This document shows positions 45,028 through 54,655 of a stretch of DNA of 64,000 nt, piece by piece. The first letter of the stretch is position 1. The number at the start of each line of letters is the position of its first letter. This stretch comes from Cololabis saira. Taxonomy: Eukaryota > Chordata > Actinopteri > Beloniformes > Belonidae. The DNA is taken from contig NC_084607.1 in assembly GCF_033807715.1 (NCBI RefSeq), positions 301,001 to 365,000 on the forward strand, given 5' to 3'. Both the position numbers and the translations under genes were made by a program. A model generated the notes under the pieces. The model was not told the DNA's origin. It saw only the letters and a program-made list of their open reading frames with translations, and ran no database searches.

Positions 45028-45470
45028 CTGTTAGTTGAGAAAAAAACAACAGCTCTGTTACTGTCACATTACTCACTTTTATATCATATAGTGTTAATAG
45101 TATTTTATCATTTCAAATAAAATCTGTACTATACATATTACAGTATATGTATATGATATGTATATATCATAATACATATGTACTTTTATACATTTTCTAA
45201 ATACTTGATATACAACCAATAAGTAAAGCATACCATAAACAAAGGTGAGGAATATATTCCTCATCAGAGCCGTCTCCTTTTCCTGAACCTCTGACCAGGA
45301 TCATCGATGTCAATGCTGCACGTGAGCATACATAAACACATAAGAATGGAATTACATACCAGTAAAATAAATAGGAGACAATGCACTCAACTGTGTGCTG
45401 AATTCCTAATAAAGTATAGCTCAAAAGGATAAAAGGAACAGCAATTCCAAGTGTAAAAATATATTTATCT

Positions 45471-46211
45471 TGCTATGTTGGCAGCCAGGAAATGTATAAC
45501 CTTCAATTGGAAAGAATCTAAACCCCCAGTATTAGCCCATTGGTGGAACGAACTCTCAAGCTACCTTACACTTGATGATATTTACTACAAGAGGAAAGGC
45601 AAATCCTCAGACTTTTTAAAAATATGGCAATCTCATACAGAATTTGATTTTAAGAAATCCGTAGGTAATTGTAAGGCATAGTGACAATGATAAGACCTGA
45701 GTGTAATGGTTTGTATTGTTTTGTTGTCGTGTTTGTTTTAAGTGGGGTTTTCCCACCGTTTATGTCTGTTTTGTTTTGTTAGGTTTTTTTGGTTTTGTTT
45801 TCGTTGTGTTTTGAGGGTATATATTTGGATATCATTTTGGTTCTTTAACGGACCAGCCCCAACTTAGGATAAGAAAGTAATGACATTAAGTGTTTCCTAC
45901 TTTTTTTTTTTTTTTTTTTTTTTATAAGTCCCCTTCATCAAGAAGTAGGTAGGAATATTATTTAACTATTTAATTATTATTTCAGAGTCATTGATAGAAC
46001 AGATAGGGTAGTACTATCTGGTATTCTCAATTAGTGCATTGAGTAGAATTTTTGGTTAGTATATTTGGCATGATTATAGCACTATGAAATATGTTTTGGT
46101 ATGTATGGACTTTGACTTTTTTTTTTTTGGAAATTGAGTTGTGGGGGTTTGTGTTCTATGTATTTAAGGTATACCCCTCTTTTTGTGGCTGAAAATATAA
46201 AAATACAATTA

Positions 46212-46217
<6 letters not shown>
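45471..46217 (+). pseudogene. L1-like LINE 3' end
   Basis: The frame 45475-45681 reads LAARKCITFNWKESKPPVLA, HWWNELSSYLTLDDIYY and FLKIWQSHTEFDFKKSVGNC, then a stop and the same 3' UTR as the element at 13070-13654 (GGTTCTTTAACGGACCAGCC). A T-run lies at 45901-45923. The tail AAATACAATTAAAAAAAAAA passes into (TA)n. Heavily 5'-truncated. This copy preserves the frame that is broken in the 11349-11700 copy. Confidence 0.8.

Positions 46218-46296
<79 letters not shown>
46218..46296. repeat. (TA)n microsatellite on the L1 tail
   Basis: About 75 bp of TA directly after the A-rich tail. Confidence 0.97.
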
Positions 46297-46299
<3 letters not shown>

Positions 46300-46329
46300 G
46301 GTCACACGTTTTCGTATCCCCCTTCTTCA

Positions 46330-46806
46330 GTGTGTTTCTGGCAAACAATTCAAGGCATTCGCAGGTACATTTAATTTTGAATCAACCACAAGATGAAGCG
46401 TACCTGAAATCTAGGCTCAAAACTAGAGGTGACCGAGCTTTTGCGGTGGCCGGCCCTAAGCTGTGGAATAGTTTGCCACTAAATGTTAGATCTGCCCAGA
46501 CCCTAGTGGTTTTTAAGTCTTCTTTGAAAACTTATTTATTTTCTTTGGCTTTTAGTGTGTGACAACTTAGTTCCCCACATCTGTGTGAAGTGATTGTGCA
46601 CTGTATGTGTACTGTTATGTTTTTTATTACTATTTTATTGATAATTTTAGTATGTTAGTGATTTTATTGTTTCTACACTGTGTACTGTGTTTTTCTTTTG
46701 GTATTGTTTTATTTTCTTGTATGCTGTACAGCACTTTGGTCGACCTCGGTCGTTTTTAAATGTGCTTTATAAATAAAATTGACATTGACATTGACATTGA
46801 CATTGC
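46330..46806 (+). pseudogene. CR1/L2-like LINE 3' end with (ATTGAC)n tail
   Basis: The plus frame to 46562 reads YLKSRLKTRGDRAFAVAGPK, LWNSLPLNVRSAQTLVVFKS and SLKTYLFSLAF, the well known C-terminus of fish L2/CR1-group ORF2. The 3' UTR has TGTGCTTTATAAATAAAATT and ends in five ATTGAC units, the short-tandem tail typical of these elements. All upstream ORF2 is missing. Confidence 0.85.
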
Positions 46807-47272
46807 AAGTGCCTTGAATACTTTGCCAATTACACACGAGTAAAACAAAACAAGACAAAAAGACTCACAAACATTCACTTACATTGTTTTTCTCAAATAA
46901 TTGATCTCCTCCTCATCTGGAGACTCATGCTGCTCCTCAGCAGTCATTTTCAGGAAATGCATGCTATAACCAGGACCAAAACATACAATTTAGATTAGAG
47001 TAAATATTTAGCCATAAAAATGTACCTGGACTCTAAAACATTTTCTGGCTCCTCAGTCAGTGGTATGCCTGTATGTGCTCTCCAAATTCAGAAAACAATA
47101 ATAATCACATCTGACCATGCAATGAAGTGTACTTTTGAGAAGTGACAACTTTACTGTATGAAAAAATACCGTTGACGGTCAGACTGTCACGCTGGACAAC
47201 GACAGGGGTAGAATTTCTGCGTGTCCTTGCCTGGACTTGATGCAACTCGTCTATGTACAAAGCTGGAATAAA

Positions 47273-48620
47273 TAAATAACATGCTCAACATGCAAACATT
47301 ATGCTAAAAACAAGCAAACATGCTAGTAAAGTCATTTTTGTGGCAAAATCCGGTAATATTACTGTACCTTGTCGGTCGACGTTGCTCCTCTTTGCATTTC
47401 GTGCTCCATAGGTTGTAAACAAACACACGTGTCTGAATAGGAGGAGTCAGCCCGGCACCAACGCTCCGTGTAGAGAAACGCTGCTGTCTGTGTCTCATGT
47501 TGACATCTAGAACTCTGTTAGAGTTGTAGGAAATCAGACCTTTTCTAACAGACTTTGGGAAATCGGCAAAATACGATGTCACCTTAAAAAACGTGAGCAT
47601 TTTCCAGGGTTTCTGGGCTGCAGCTGGAGAACAGGAGAAGCCGTGACGTCACTCTCCTGCGCCGCTGGGATTGCGAATTCATTTTGAATATTGTACACTT
47701 TTTTGCGGGCAGAGCATGAAAAAGAAAAAGCAATGTCTTCTTTGTTTTCTTTTTGATTATGACATAAAAATGTGCAGCGTAAAGAATAAAATTAAAATGC
47801 AATTCGGATTATATATTATCAATTTTATTTTTGACTCAAATAATGCAGCTACATTCTTAAAATGAAAAAGCATTTCTGCAAATGCATTTTAATTTTCAAA
47901 TTTTAGATTTAAAACTGAATATTGTGAACTATTTGCTGAGGCATGATTTGAAAATTAAATCTCAAACGTGTTTTTCTTTTTAATTTGAATTAAGTACAAG
48001 AATAAGCAGTGTTGAATACGAAAATTAAAATGCAATTCGGATTATATATTATCAATTTTATTTTTGACTCAAATAATGCAGCTACATTCTTAAAATGAAA
48101 AAGCATTTCTGCAAATGCATTTTAATTTTCAAATTTTAGATTTAAAATTGAATATTGTGAACTATTTGCTGAGGCATGATTTGAAAATGAAATCTCAAAC
48201 GTCTTTTTCTTTTTAATTTGAATTAAGTACAAGAATGAGCAGTGTTGAATACGAAAATTAAAATGCAATTCGGATTATATATTATCAATTTTATTTTTGA
48301 CTCAAATAATGCAGCTACATTCTTAAAATGAAAAAGCATTTCTGCAAATGCATTTTAATTTTCAAATTTTAGATTTAAAATTGAATATTGTGAACTATTT
48401 GCTGAGGCATGATTTGAAAATTAAATCTCAAACGTCTTTTTCTTTTTAATTTGAATTAAGTACAAGAATAAGCAGTGTTGAATACGAAAATTAAAATGCA
48501 AATCGGATTATATATTATCAATTTCATTTTTGACTCAAATAATGCGGGCACATTCTTAAAATGAAAAAGCATTTCCGCAAATGCATTTTAATTTGAATAT
48601 AGTCCCTCATATGCTTCCAT
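47273..48620 (-). repeat. Right terminal inverted repeat
   Basis: Inverse of 42300-43414 with one extra 233-bp unit (four units instead of three). The minus frame 47600-47304 duplicates the arm frame of the left side nearly residue for residue. Confidence 0.85.
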
Positions 48621-48991
48621 ACACTAGTCTTTCTTGATCTACATAAAAATCTCATGAGAAAAAGTCGCCTTAAGTTTTTTAAAGTAGATCAAGCCAGATA
48701 TTTTTTATTGTGGTTTTTCTACTTAAACAAATAAAACATGTTTCATCTAAACGTTGGTCAATCTGCCCAATAGATTAAACTGTTAAAGGAAAAGTAAATA
48801 TGTAGTTTTTGTGTAAATGTAAAGATTACTGGGATTAATTACAGAAAAACTGCTGGTTCAGGAAAAAATGCACAATGTCTTGTTTTTTGAACAAATGCAG
48901 ATTCATTTCAAAACTAGATGTTTTCATGTAAAGCAACAAACTTCATTTTTAACTGTTAGTATCACAGATTTAAATATGCTTTATTATATCT

Positions 48992-49390
<399 letters not shown>

Positions 49391-49391
49391 G

Positions 49392-51655
49392 AACCTTCAA
49401 TCAATCAATCAGTCAAACTTTATTGTCACATCATATTACTCAGTAACATGGGTAAAAAACTTGTTTGCGCAGGCTCATCATCATTTGCAGTTAAAAGATA
49501 GACATACAAACAAAGTGCATAGTGCATGAATAAAAGCATAAAAACAGTATGTGGAATAAGAGGATAGAAAAACAAATAAATAAATAGTCTTGGGCTTCTA
49601 TATGTGATATAAAAAATCTTCAGTTCAGTCTTTCACAAGAACTAAGTCTTGTTCAGTAGTCTGTTTGCTGACAGATAAAAACTGTTCAGGAATCTGGTGG
49701 TGCTGCTTTTTATGCACCGGTACCGTTTGCCCGGCCGTGGGTGCGGCAGTGGCTGGAACAGGCTATGGCTGGGGTGATGGATGTCCCGGATAATCTTGTG
49801 GGCCTTAGCCACACAACGTCTGTCGTGAAGATCCTGGAGAGGTGGAAGCTCCCCTCCCACGATGCTGTGCTGTTCGCACCGCCCTCTGCAGTGCTTTCTT
49901 TTCTGTAGCGGTGCAGTTTCCAAACCAGGCCGTGGTGCCGCTCATCAGGATGCTCTCGATGGTGCTTGTATAGAAAGCCCTGAGGATCCGGGGCGACTTT
50001 GAACCTCTTCAGACGCCTCAGGCAGTAGAGCCGTTGTTGGGCCTTTTTCACCACTTTTGTGGTGTGTGTAGCCACTTCAGGTCCCTTGATATATAGATTC
50101 CGAGGAACTTGAAGTCTTTGACCTGCTCCACAGCAGCCCCATTTATGATAACAGGTGCGTACTCTCTCTCTGATCTCCTGAAGTCCACGATCAGCTCCTT
50201 GGTCTTGCTCACGTTTAAAGCCAGGCTGTTGTCTCGACACCACTGTGTCAGTGACCCGACCTCTGCCCTGTAGGCCGACTCGTCATCGTCATCAATCAAG
50301 CTTATGACTGTCGTGTCATCCGCATATTTGATGACGACGTTGGAGCTGTGTGTGGCTGTACAGTCATATGTGTACAGTGAGGAGAGGGCTCAGGACGCAG
50401 CCCTGGGGGGCTCCTGTGTTGAGGGTTAGGGGGTCCAGGACCAGTCCCTGGGGGGCTCAGGACGCACCCCTGGGTGATGTTATGTTGCCCATCCTCACCC
50501 CTTGACGGCGGTCAGACAGGAAGTTGAGTGTCCAACTGCACATGTTCGGGTGCAGGCCGAGGTCCCTCAGCTTTGTGTCCAGTCTGGTTGGTATGATGGT
50601 GTTGAAGGCGGAACTGTAATCCACAAAAAGCATCCGTACACATCTATTCTTCCCCCTCGTGTCCAGGTGGGAGAGTACAGAATGTACGGCCAAGGCAACT
50701 GCGTCGTCAGTTGATCGGTTCTGACGATAGGCGAATTGCCAGGGATCCAGCGTGGCAGGCAGTGCAGAGCAGATGTCGTCTCTCACCAATCTATCGAAGC
50801 ACTTTCTGACAATCGGTGTTAGAGCGACAGGTCTCCAGTCATTGAGGCATGCCACCTTAAGAGTAAGATGAAGAGCTGAGGGAACTCTCTGGGGAGGTAG
50901 TAGGGGCGCAGAGAAACAGCCAGAAGATCGATGTCCGCAGTGCACAGCTTCTCCCTCACAGTGACTGTAGAGCACCAGTTGTTGTTTACATACAGACACA
51001 CGCCGCCGCCATGTTGTTTCCCGGTGCGTTCATTGTCTCTGACCAGACGAATGGGTGCTGAAAAGCCGTCTATGTGCAGCATGCCGTCGTGATCGCTGTT
51101 ATTAAGCCATGATTCAGTGCCTGAACAGAAGCAGTTCTGAACTCGTGCAGATGGTTCACACAAGCCTGCAGCTCGTCCAGTTTGTTGCGGAGAGACCGCA
51201 CGTTGGCCAGGATAATGGACGGGAGTGCTCTTTGTTTGTGCGTCTCCCATTTAAGTCTCGCTCTCAGTCCACCCTTCTTTAAACCCCTCCTGTTTACCTT
51301 GGGTAGAGTTTTGCAGACAGAGATGTACTGGTTATTGGGGTATCCACGGAGTATAATCACAGGAAAGTAATCTGTCGGAGCGGGACTGAAAGTCCGGAGT
51401 TCAGGCTGCAGCTGCAGCTGGATGAGAAAGTCTCTGCTGTAATTGAGCCGCGGCGCCATGTCGGGTGCGAGAAAAAAAAAAAAAACACAGGTAGCGTCGC
51501 AGAGAAATATTCCCAAAAAAAGTGCCGGATGGTCGGCGAAAAGACAAACACAAACACACCAAAAAGAGGAAAAAAAGAGCATAAAGGAACGTAAATCTGC
51601 TCAGCTGTCCGGCCGGTCGACCACACGGGCAGCGACCCGGAACCGGAAAGCAAAA
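49392..51655 (-). pseudogene. Rex1-like LINE, internally deleted, upstream of the channel gene
   Basis: On the minus strand an endonuclease part (about 51480-50820) reads [33 protein letters not shown] and [16 protein letters not shown] reverse-transcriptase part (50830-50460) reads [37 protein letters not shown] and [13 protein letters not shown]. Near 50400 a GCVLSP-type motif and YADDT (50312-50326) follow, then WCRDNSLALNVSKTKELIVD and DFKFLGIYISRDLKW. Part between endonuclease and RT is deleted and several frameshifts exist. The 3' tail is (AATC)n at 49395-49410. The element ends about 330 bp before the channel start codon. Confidence 0.85.
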
Positions 51656-51688
51656 AAAAAAAAATGTTATAAAAAAAAAGTTTATTAA

Positions 51689-51988
51689 GTGTGTATGTTT
51701 CCTAACCTCCTAGGAGGAAGTTCCTAGGAACTACAGGGGTTTATGAAGTGTGTATGTTTCCTAGGAGGAGGTTCCTAGGCCACACCGGGGTCCAGGAGTT
51801 CCTACAGGATGCCAGGATGTGCTGCTGCCCCCTGTTGGAGTGGAACTGTTCCTAGGAACTACCGGGGTTTATTATAATGTTTCCTAGGAGGAGGTTCCTA
51901 GGGTGTATTAAGTGTGTATGTTTCCTTACCTCCTAGGAGAAGGTTCCTAGGCCACACCGGGGTCCAGGAGGCCCTACAGGATGCCAGG
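51689..51988 (+). repeat. Tandemly duplicated 5' flank of the channel gene, including part of its first exon
   Basis: GTGTGTATGTTTCCT and GGAGGAGGTTCCTAGG recur at about 51689, 51748 and 51911. The block 51791-51853 copies 51960-52029, that is the start-codon region and the first codons (CTGCTGCCCCCTGTTGGAGT), but lacks six bases after the ATG, giving a 12-codon frame from 51817 to a TAG at 51853. If transcribed this would be an upstream open reading frame. Confidence 0.85.
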
Positions 51989-52120
51989 ATGGCGTCGCTG
52001 CTGCCCCCTGTTGGAGTGGAACTGTTCCGACGCTTCACGCCGGCGTCTCTGGAGGAAATCCAGCGCCGACACGACGCCGAGGAGGCGGAGCTTCAGAGGA
52101 GGACGGAGAAGAACATCCAG
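51989..52120 (+). CDS. scn4a: Voltage-gated sodium channel alpha subunit, coding exon 1a (partial gene)
   Basis: The product is the pore-forming subunit of a plasma-membrane sodium channel that drives action potentials; scn4a is the skeletal-muscle type. This exon has 44 codons and opens MASLLPPVGVELFRRFTPAS, LEEIQRRHDAEEAELQRR, the conserved cytoplasmic N-terminus of the Nav family (M-A-x-L-L-P-P-x-G, F-R-R-F-T-x-x-S-L). The start is chosen because it begins this motif; an out-of-frame ATG at 51981 precedes it. The donor CAG/GTGATC at 52121 leaves phase 0. In other vertebrates the first coding exon runs on to about residue 90, so the stop of this exon at residue 44 is unusual. The paralogue (scn4aa, scn4ab or another) is not settled; the SDPPPWSK segment in the fourth exon favours scn4a. 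Confidence 0.88.
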
Positions 52121-52195
52121 GTGATCAATAATCATTCTGATTGATTACCAGACCTGTATGTTGGTTCTGATTGATTATCAGACCCGTATGTTGGT

Positions 52196-52197
52196 TC

Positions 52198-52290
<93 letters not shown>
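52196..52290. repeat. (TTGA)n microsatellite, left of hAT element
   Basis: About 24 GATT units. The same array resumes at 53282 after the inserted element. Confidence 0.97.
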
Positions 52291-52292
<2 letters not shown>

Positions 52293-52293
<1 letters not shown>

Positions 52294-53279
52294 AGGGGTG
52301 TAACGATACACTAATCTCACGATACGGTACGATACACGATATTGAGGTCACGATAACGATACGATATTATAGCAGTATTTTTTTAACAACCTTGAATGAG
52401 GAACATATGTGTAGAAAAAATAGTCTTTTATTTGAAAGACACAAAATACAAAACAATGCTGTGCATTTGCTCTATTGTTCCAGTTTGTAATGCTTTATAA
52501 CTGTTTAAGTTTTAAAGAGAAAGCCAGGACAACCATTTTCCACAAACTGAACTAAAAGTAAAAGGTTTGCATTATGATCTTCAGTTTCATACAAGTACAA
52601 ATATTTAGACACAAACTGAATAGTCTCATGTATGATTTGACTTTTTTCTTTTCCAGAAATTTAACAACTAAAATTGAATAAATAAATACAAGTAAATAAA
52701 TACATACAATTTTACATGATAAAAAAGATTGATTCATGCTCACCTTATAAGTGTAAGAGGAGATTTATTGTTGTTAAGGTTATTTTGGTAATTCAGGGTT
52801 CATTATTTTATAAATATATTATTTATATTCTGTAAATCAGGGACTATAATTACACTAGTCAGTATATCAGTTGTTAGTATGTTTTAGATTGGGTGGAGTG
52901 ATGCAGCACTAGGTGGTGTATTGATGTTCTAAAATCCTACACTGTTGAGCGGACAATGAAGTACACGCAAACTCAGCAGAAGTTGTCCTGTGTTTATCCT
53001 ACTCACCACCCCAAAAAGGTTTAATTTAATAAGGTAAGGCTTAACTCTACACCAGACTTAAATAAGTAAAGGTTCAGAGCTCAAAACGGGACCGCAAAAC
53101 GGGACTAGTTTCTTCTGCGCGGAGGAAGATTTTGGTCCGCGCGGTCGGATGCGCGTTTCTAGTCAACACAATAGATTAATATTAATAACCCAATATCGAT
53201 ACAGGTTGTCACCTCCACGACACGTTTCGTGACGTTTTTGTATCGCAAAATTTCGTGGCACGATATATTGTTACACCCC

Positions 53280-53281
<2 letters not shown>
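52293..53281. mobile_element. hAT-like non-autonomous transposon in channel intron 1
   Basis: The ends TAGGGGTGTAAC and GTTACACCCCTA are perfect inverted repeats, followed inward by CGATAC-rich sequence typical of fish hAT elements. The 8-bp flank TTGATTGA is on both sides, but the target is itself a TTGA repeat. 989 bp, no transposase frame. Confidence 0.85.
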
Positions 53282-53367
<86 letters not shown>

Positions 53368-53368
53368 A
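53282..53368. repeat. (TTGA)n microsatellite up to the splice acceptor
   Basis: The array runs to three bases before the AG at 53370-53371, so the acceptor of intron 1 has no normal pyrimidine tract. Confidence 0.95.
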
Positions 53369-53371
53369 TAG

Positions 53372-53509
53372 ATCGCAGAGGAAGACCTTCCTAAACCCGC
53401 CAGTGACCTGGAGGCCGGGAAGTCCCTTCCCTTCATCTTCGGAGACCCGCCCCCCGAACTCCTCAACACCCCGTTGGAGGAGCTGGATCCATTCTACCAA
53501 TCACAGAAG
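53372..53509 (+). CDS. scn4a: Sodium channel alpha subunit, coding exon 1b
   Basis: 46 codons in phase 0: [20 protein letters not shown], then [19 protein letters not shown] and PFYQSQK. It matches the second half of the usual first coding exon of vertebrate Nav genes (S-D-L-E-A-G-K-x-L-P, G-D-P-P-P-E, P-L-E-x-L-D-P-F-Y). Together with exon 1a it gives 90 codons, the length of the normal undivided exon. The donor is AAG/GTCCTT at 53510. The acceptor TTATAG lies in TTGA repeats. The last 30 nt are repeated three times downstream (53736-53765, 53860-53889, 54048-54077) with the same peptide [10 protein letters not shown]. Confidence 0.92.
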
Positions 53510-54115
53510 GTCCTTCATTCATCCATTCATCCATTCATCCATTCATTCATTCATCCATTCATCCATTCATTCATCCATTCATTCATTCATTCATTCATTC
53601 ATTCATGCATTCATTCATCCATTCATCCATTCATTCATTCATTCATTCATTCATTCATCCATTCATTCATTCATCCATTCATCCATTCATTCATTCATTA
53701 ATTCATACATTCATCCATTCATTCATTACATATCAGAGCTGGATCCCTTCTACCAGTCACAGAAGGTCATTCATTCATTCATTCATTCATTCATTCATTC
53801 ATTCATTCATTCATTCATTCATTCATTCATACATTCATCCATTCATTCATTACATATCAGAGCTGGATCCCTTCTACCAGTCACAGAAGGTCATTCATCC
53901 ATTCATTCATTCATCCATTCATTCATTCATTCATTCATTCATTCATTCACTCATTAATTCACTCATTCAGTCATTCATTCATTCATTCATTCATCCATTC
54001 ATTCATCCATTAATTCATTCATTCATTCATTCATTCATTACATCTCAGAGCTGGATCCCTTCTACCAATCACAGAAGGTCATTCATTCATTCATTTTAGG
54101 ATTTTAGTAGTAGTG
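53510..54115 (+). repeat. (ATTC)n array with three copies of the exon 1b tail and donor
   Basis: CATTCATTCATC-type repeats alternate with copies of the last 30 exon bases (GAGCTGGATCCCTTCTACCA start) followed by GTCATT. Copies are at 53736-53765, 53860-53889 and 54048-54077, each preceded by TATCAG or TCTCAG. Differences from the exon are synonymous. Confidence 0.95.
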
Positions 54116-54199
54116 ATTGGCTTAAATACAGGATTTTTTAAATAAAAGTCCATCACCCATCGTCACCTGTCTCTCTTATCTATGTCCCTCGCGCAGTAT

Positions 54200-54655
54200 C
54201 TCTCCCCTGTGTCTCCACCTGTATCTCACCTGTATCTCACCTGTATCTCACCTGTATCTCACCTGTATCTCCCCTGTATCTCACCTGTATCTCACCTGTA
54301 TCTCACCTGTATCTCACCTGTATCTCACCTGCATCTTACCTGTATCTCCCCTGCATCTTACCTGTATCTCCCCTGTATCTCACCTGTATCTCACCTGTAT
54401 CTCACCTGTATCTTACCTGTATCTCCCCTGTATCTCACCTGTATCTCCCCTGTATCTCACCTGTATCTCCCCTGTATCTCACCTGTATCTCACCTGTATC
54501 TCACCTGCATCTTACCTGTATCTCACCTGTATCTCCCCTGTATCTCACCTGTATCTCACCTGCATCTTACCTGTATCTCATCTGTATCTCACCTGTATCT
54601 CACCTGTATCTCACCTGCATCTTACCTGTATCTCATCTGTATCTCACCTGTATCT
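54200..54655 (+). repeat. 12-bp minisatellite (CTGTATCTCACC), left block
   Basis: About 38 units with CATCTTAC and CTCCCC variants. The right block is at 57475-57845 after a LINE. Confidence 0.97.

Larger units (their letters stand above)
42300..48620. mobile_element. 6.3-kb DNA transposon with 1.1-1.3-kb terminal inverted repeats
   Basis: The ends are ATGGAAGCATATGAGGGACT and its inverse, flanked by the 8-bp duplication ACACTAGT (42292-42299 and 48621-48628). The arms 42300-43414 and 47273-48620 are inverted copies. The interior holds a P2X7-intracellular-domain-like plus-strand fragment (43690-44120), minus-strand exon-like fragments (44530-45027), and later insertions of an L1-like element (45471-46217) and a CR1/L2-like LINE end (46330-46806). 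An 8-bp duplication fits hAT or KDZ/Zisupton-type superfamilies; long terminal repeats favour the latter, but no transposase core was recognised. Confidence 0.8.
40075..48985 (-). mobile_element. AT-rich inverted-repeat element (copy 2), split by two insertions
   Basis: Reverse-complement match to 5525-6120 in three pieces: 40075-40209, 42220-42299 and 48621-48985. Between them sit a LINE (40210-42219) flanked by TATTTAT and a 6.3-kb transposon (42300-48620) flanked by ACACTAGT. The remaining pieces join in the order expected from copy 1. Confidence 0.85.

Noticed and set aside
53358..54099. Ser/His/Phe-Ile repeat protein
   Set aside because: (ATTC)n repeat; only the embedded exon-tail copies and the true exon 1b are meaningful.
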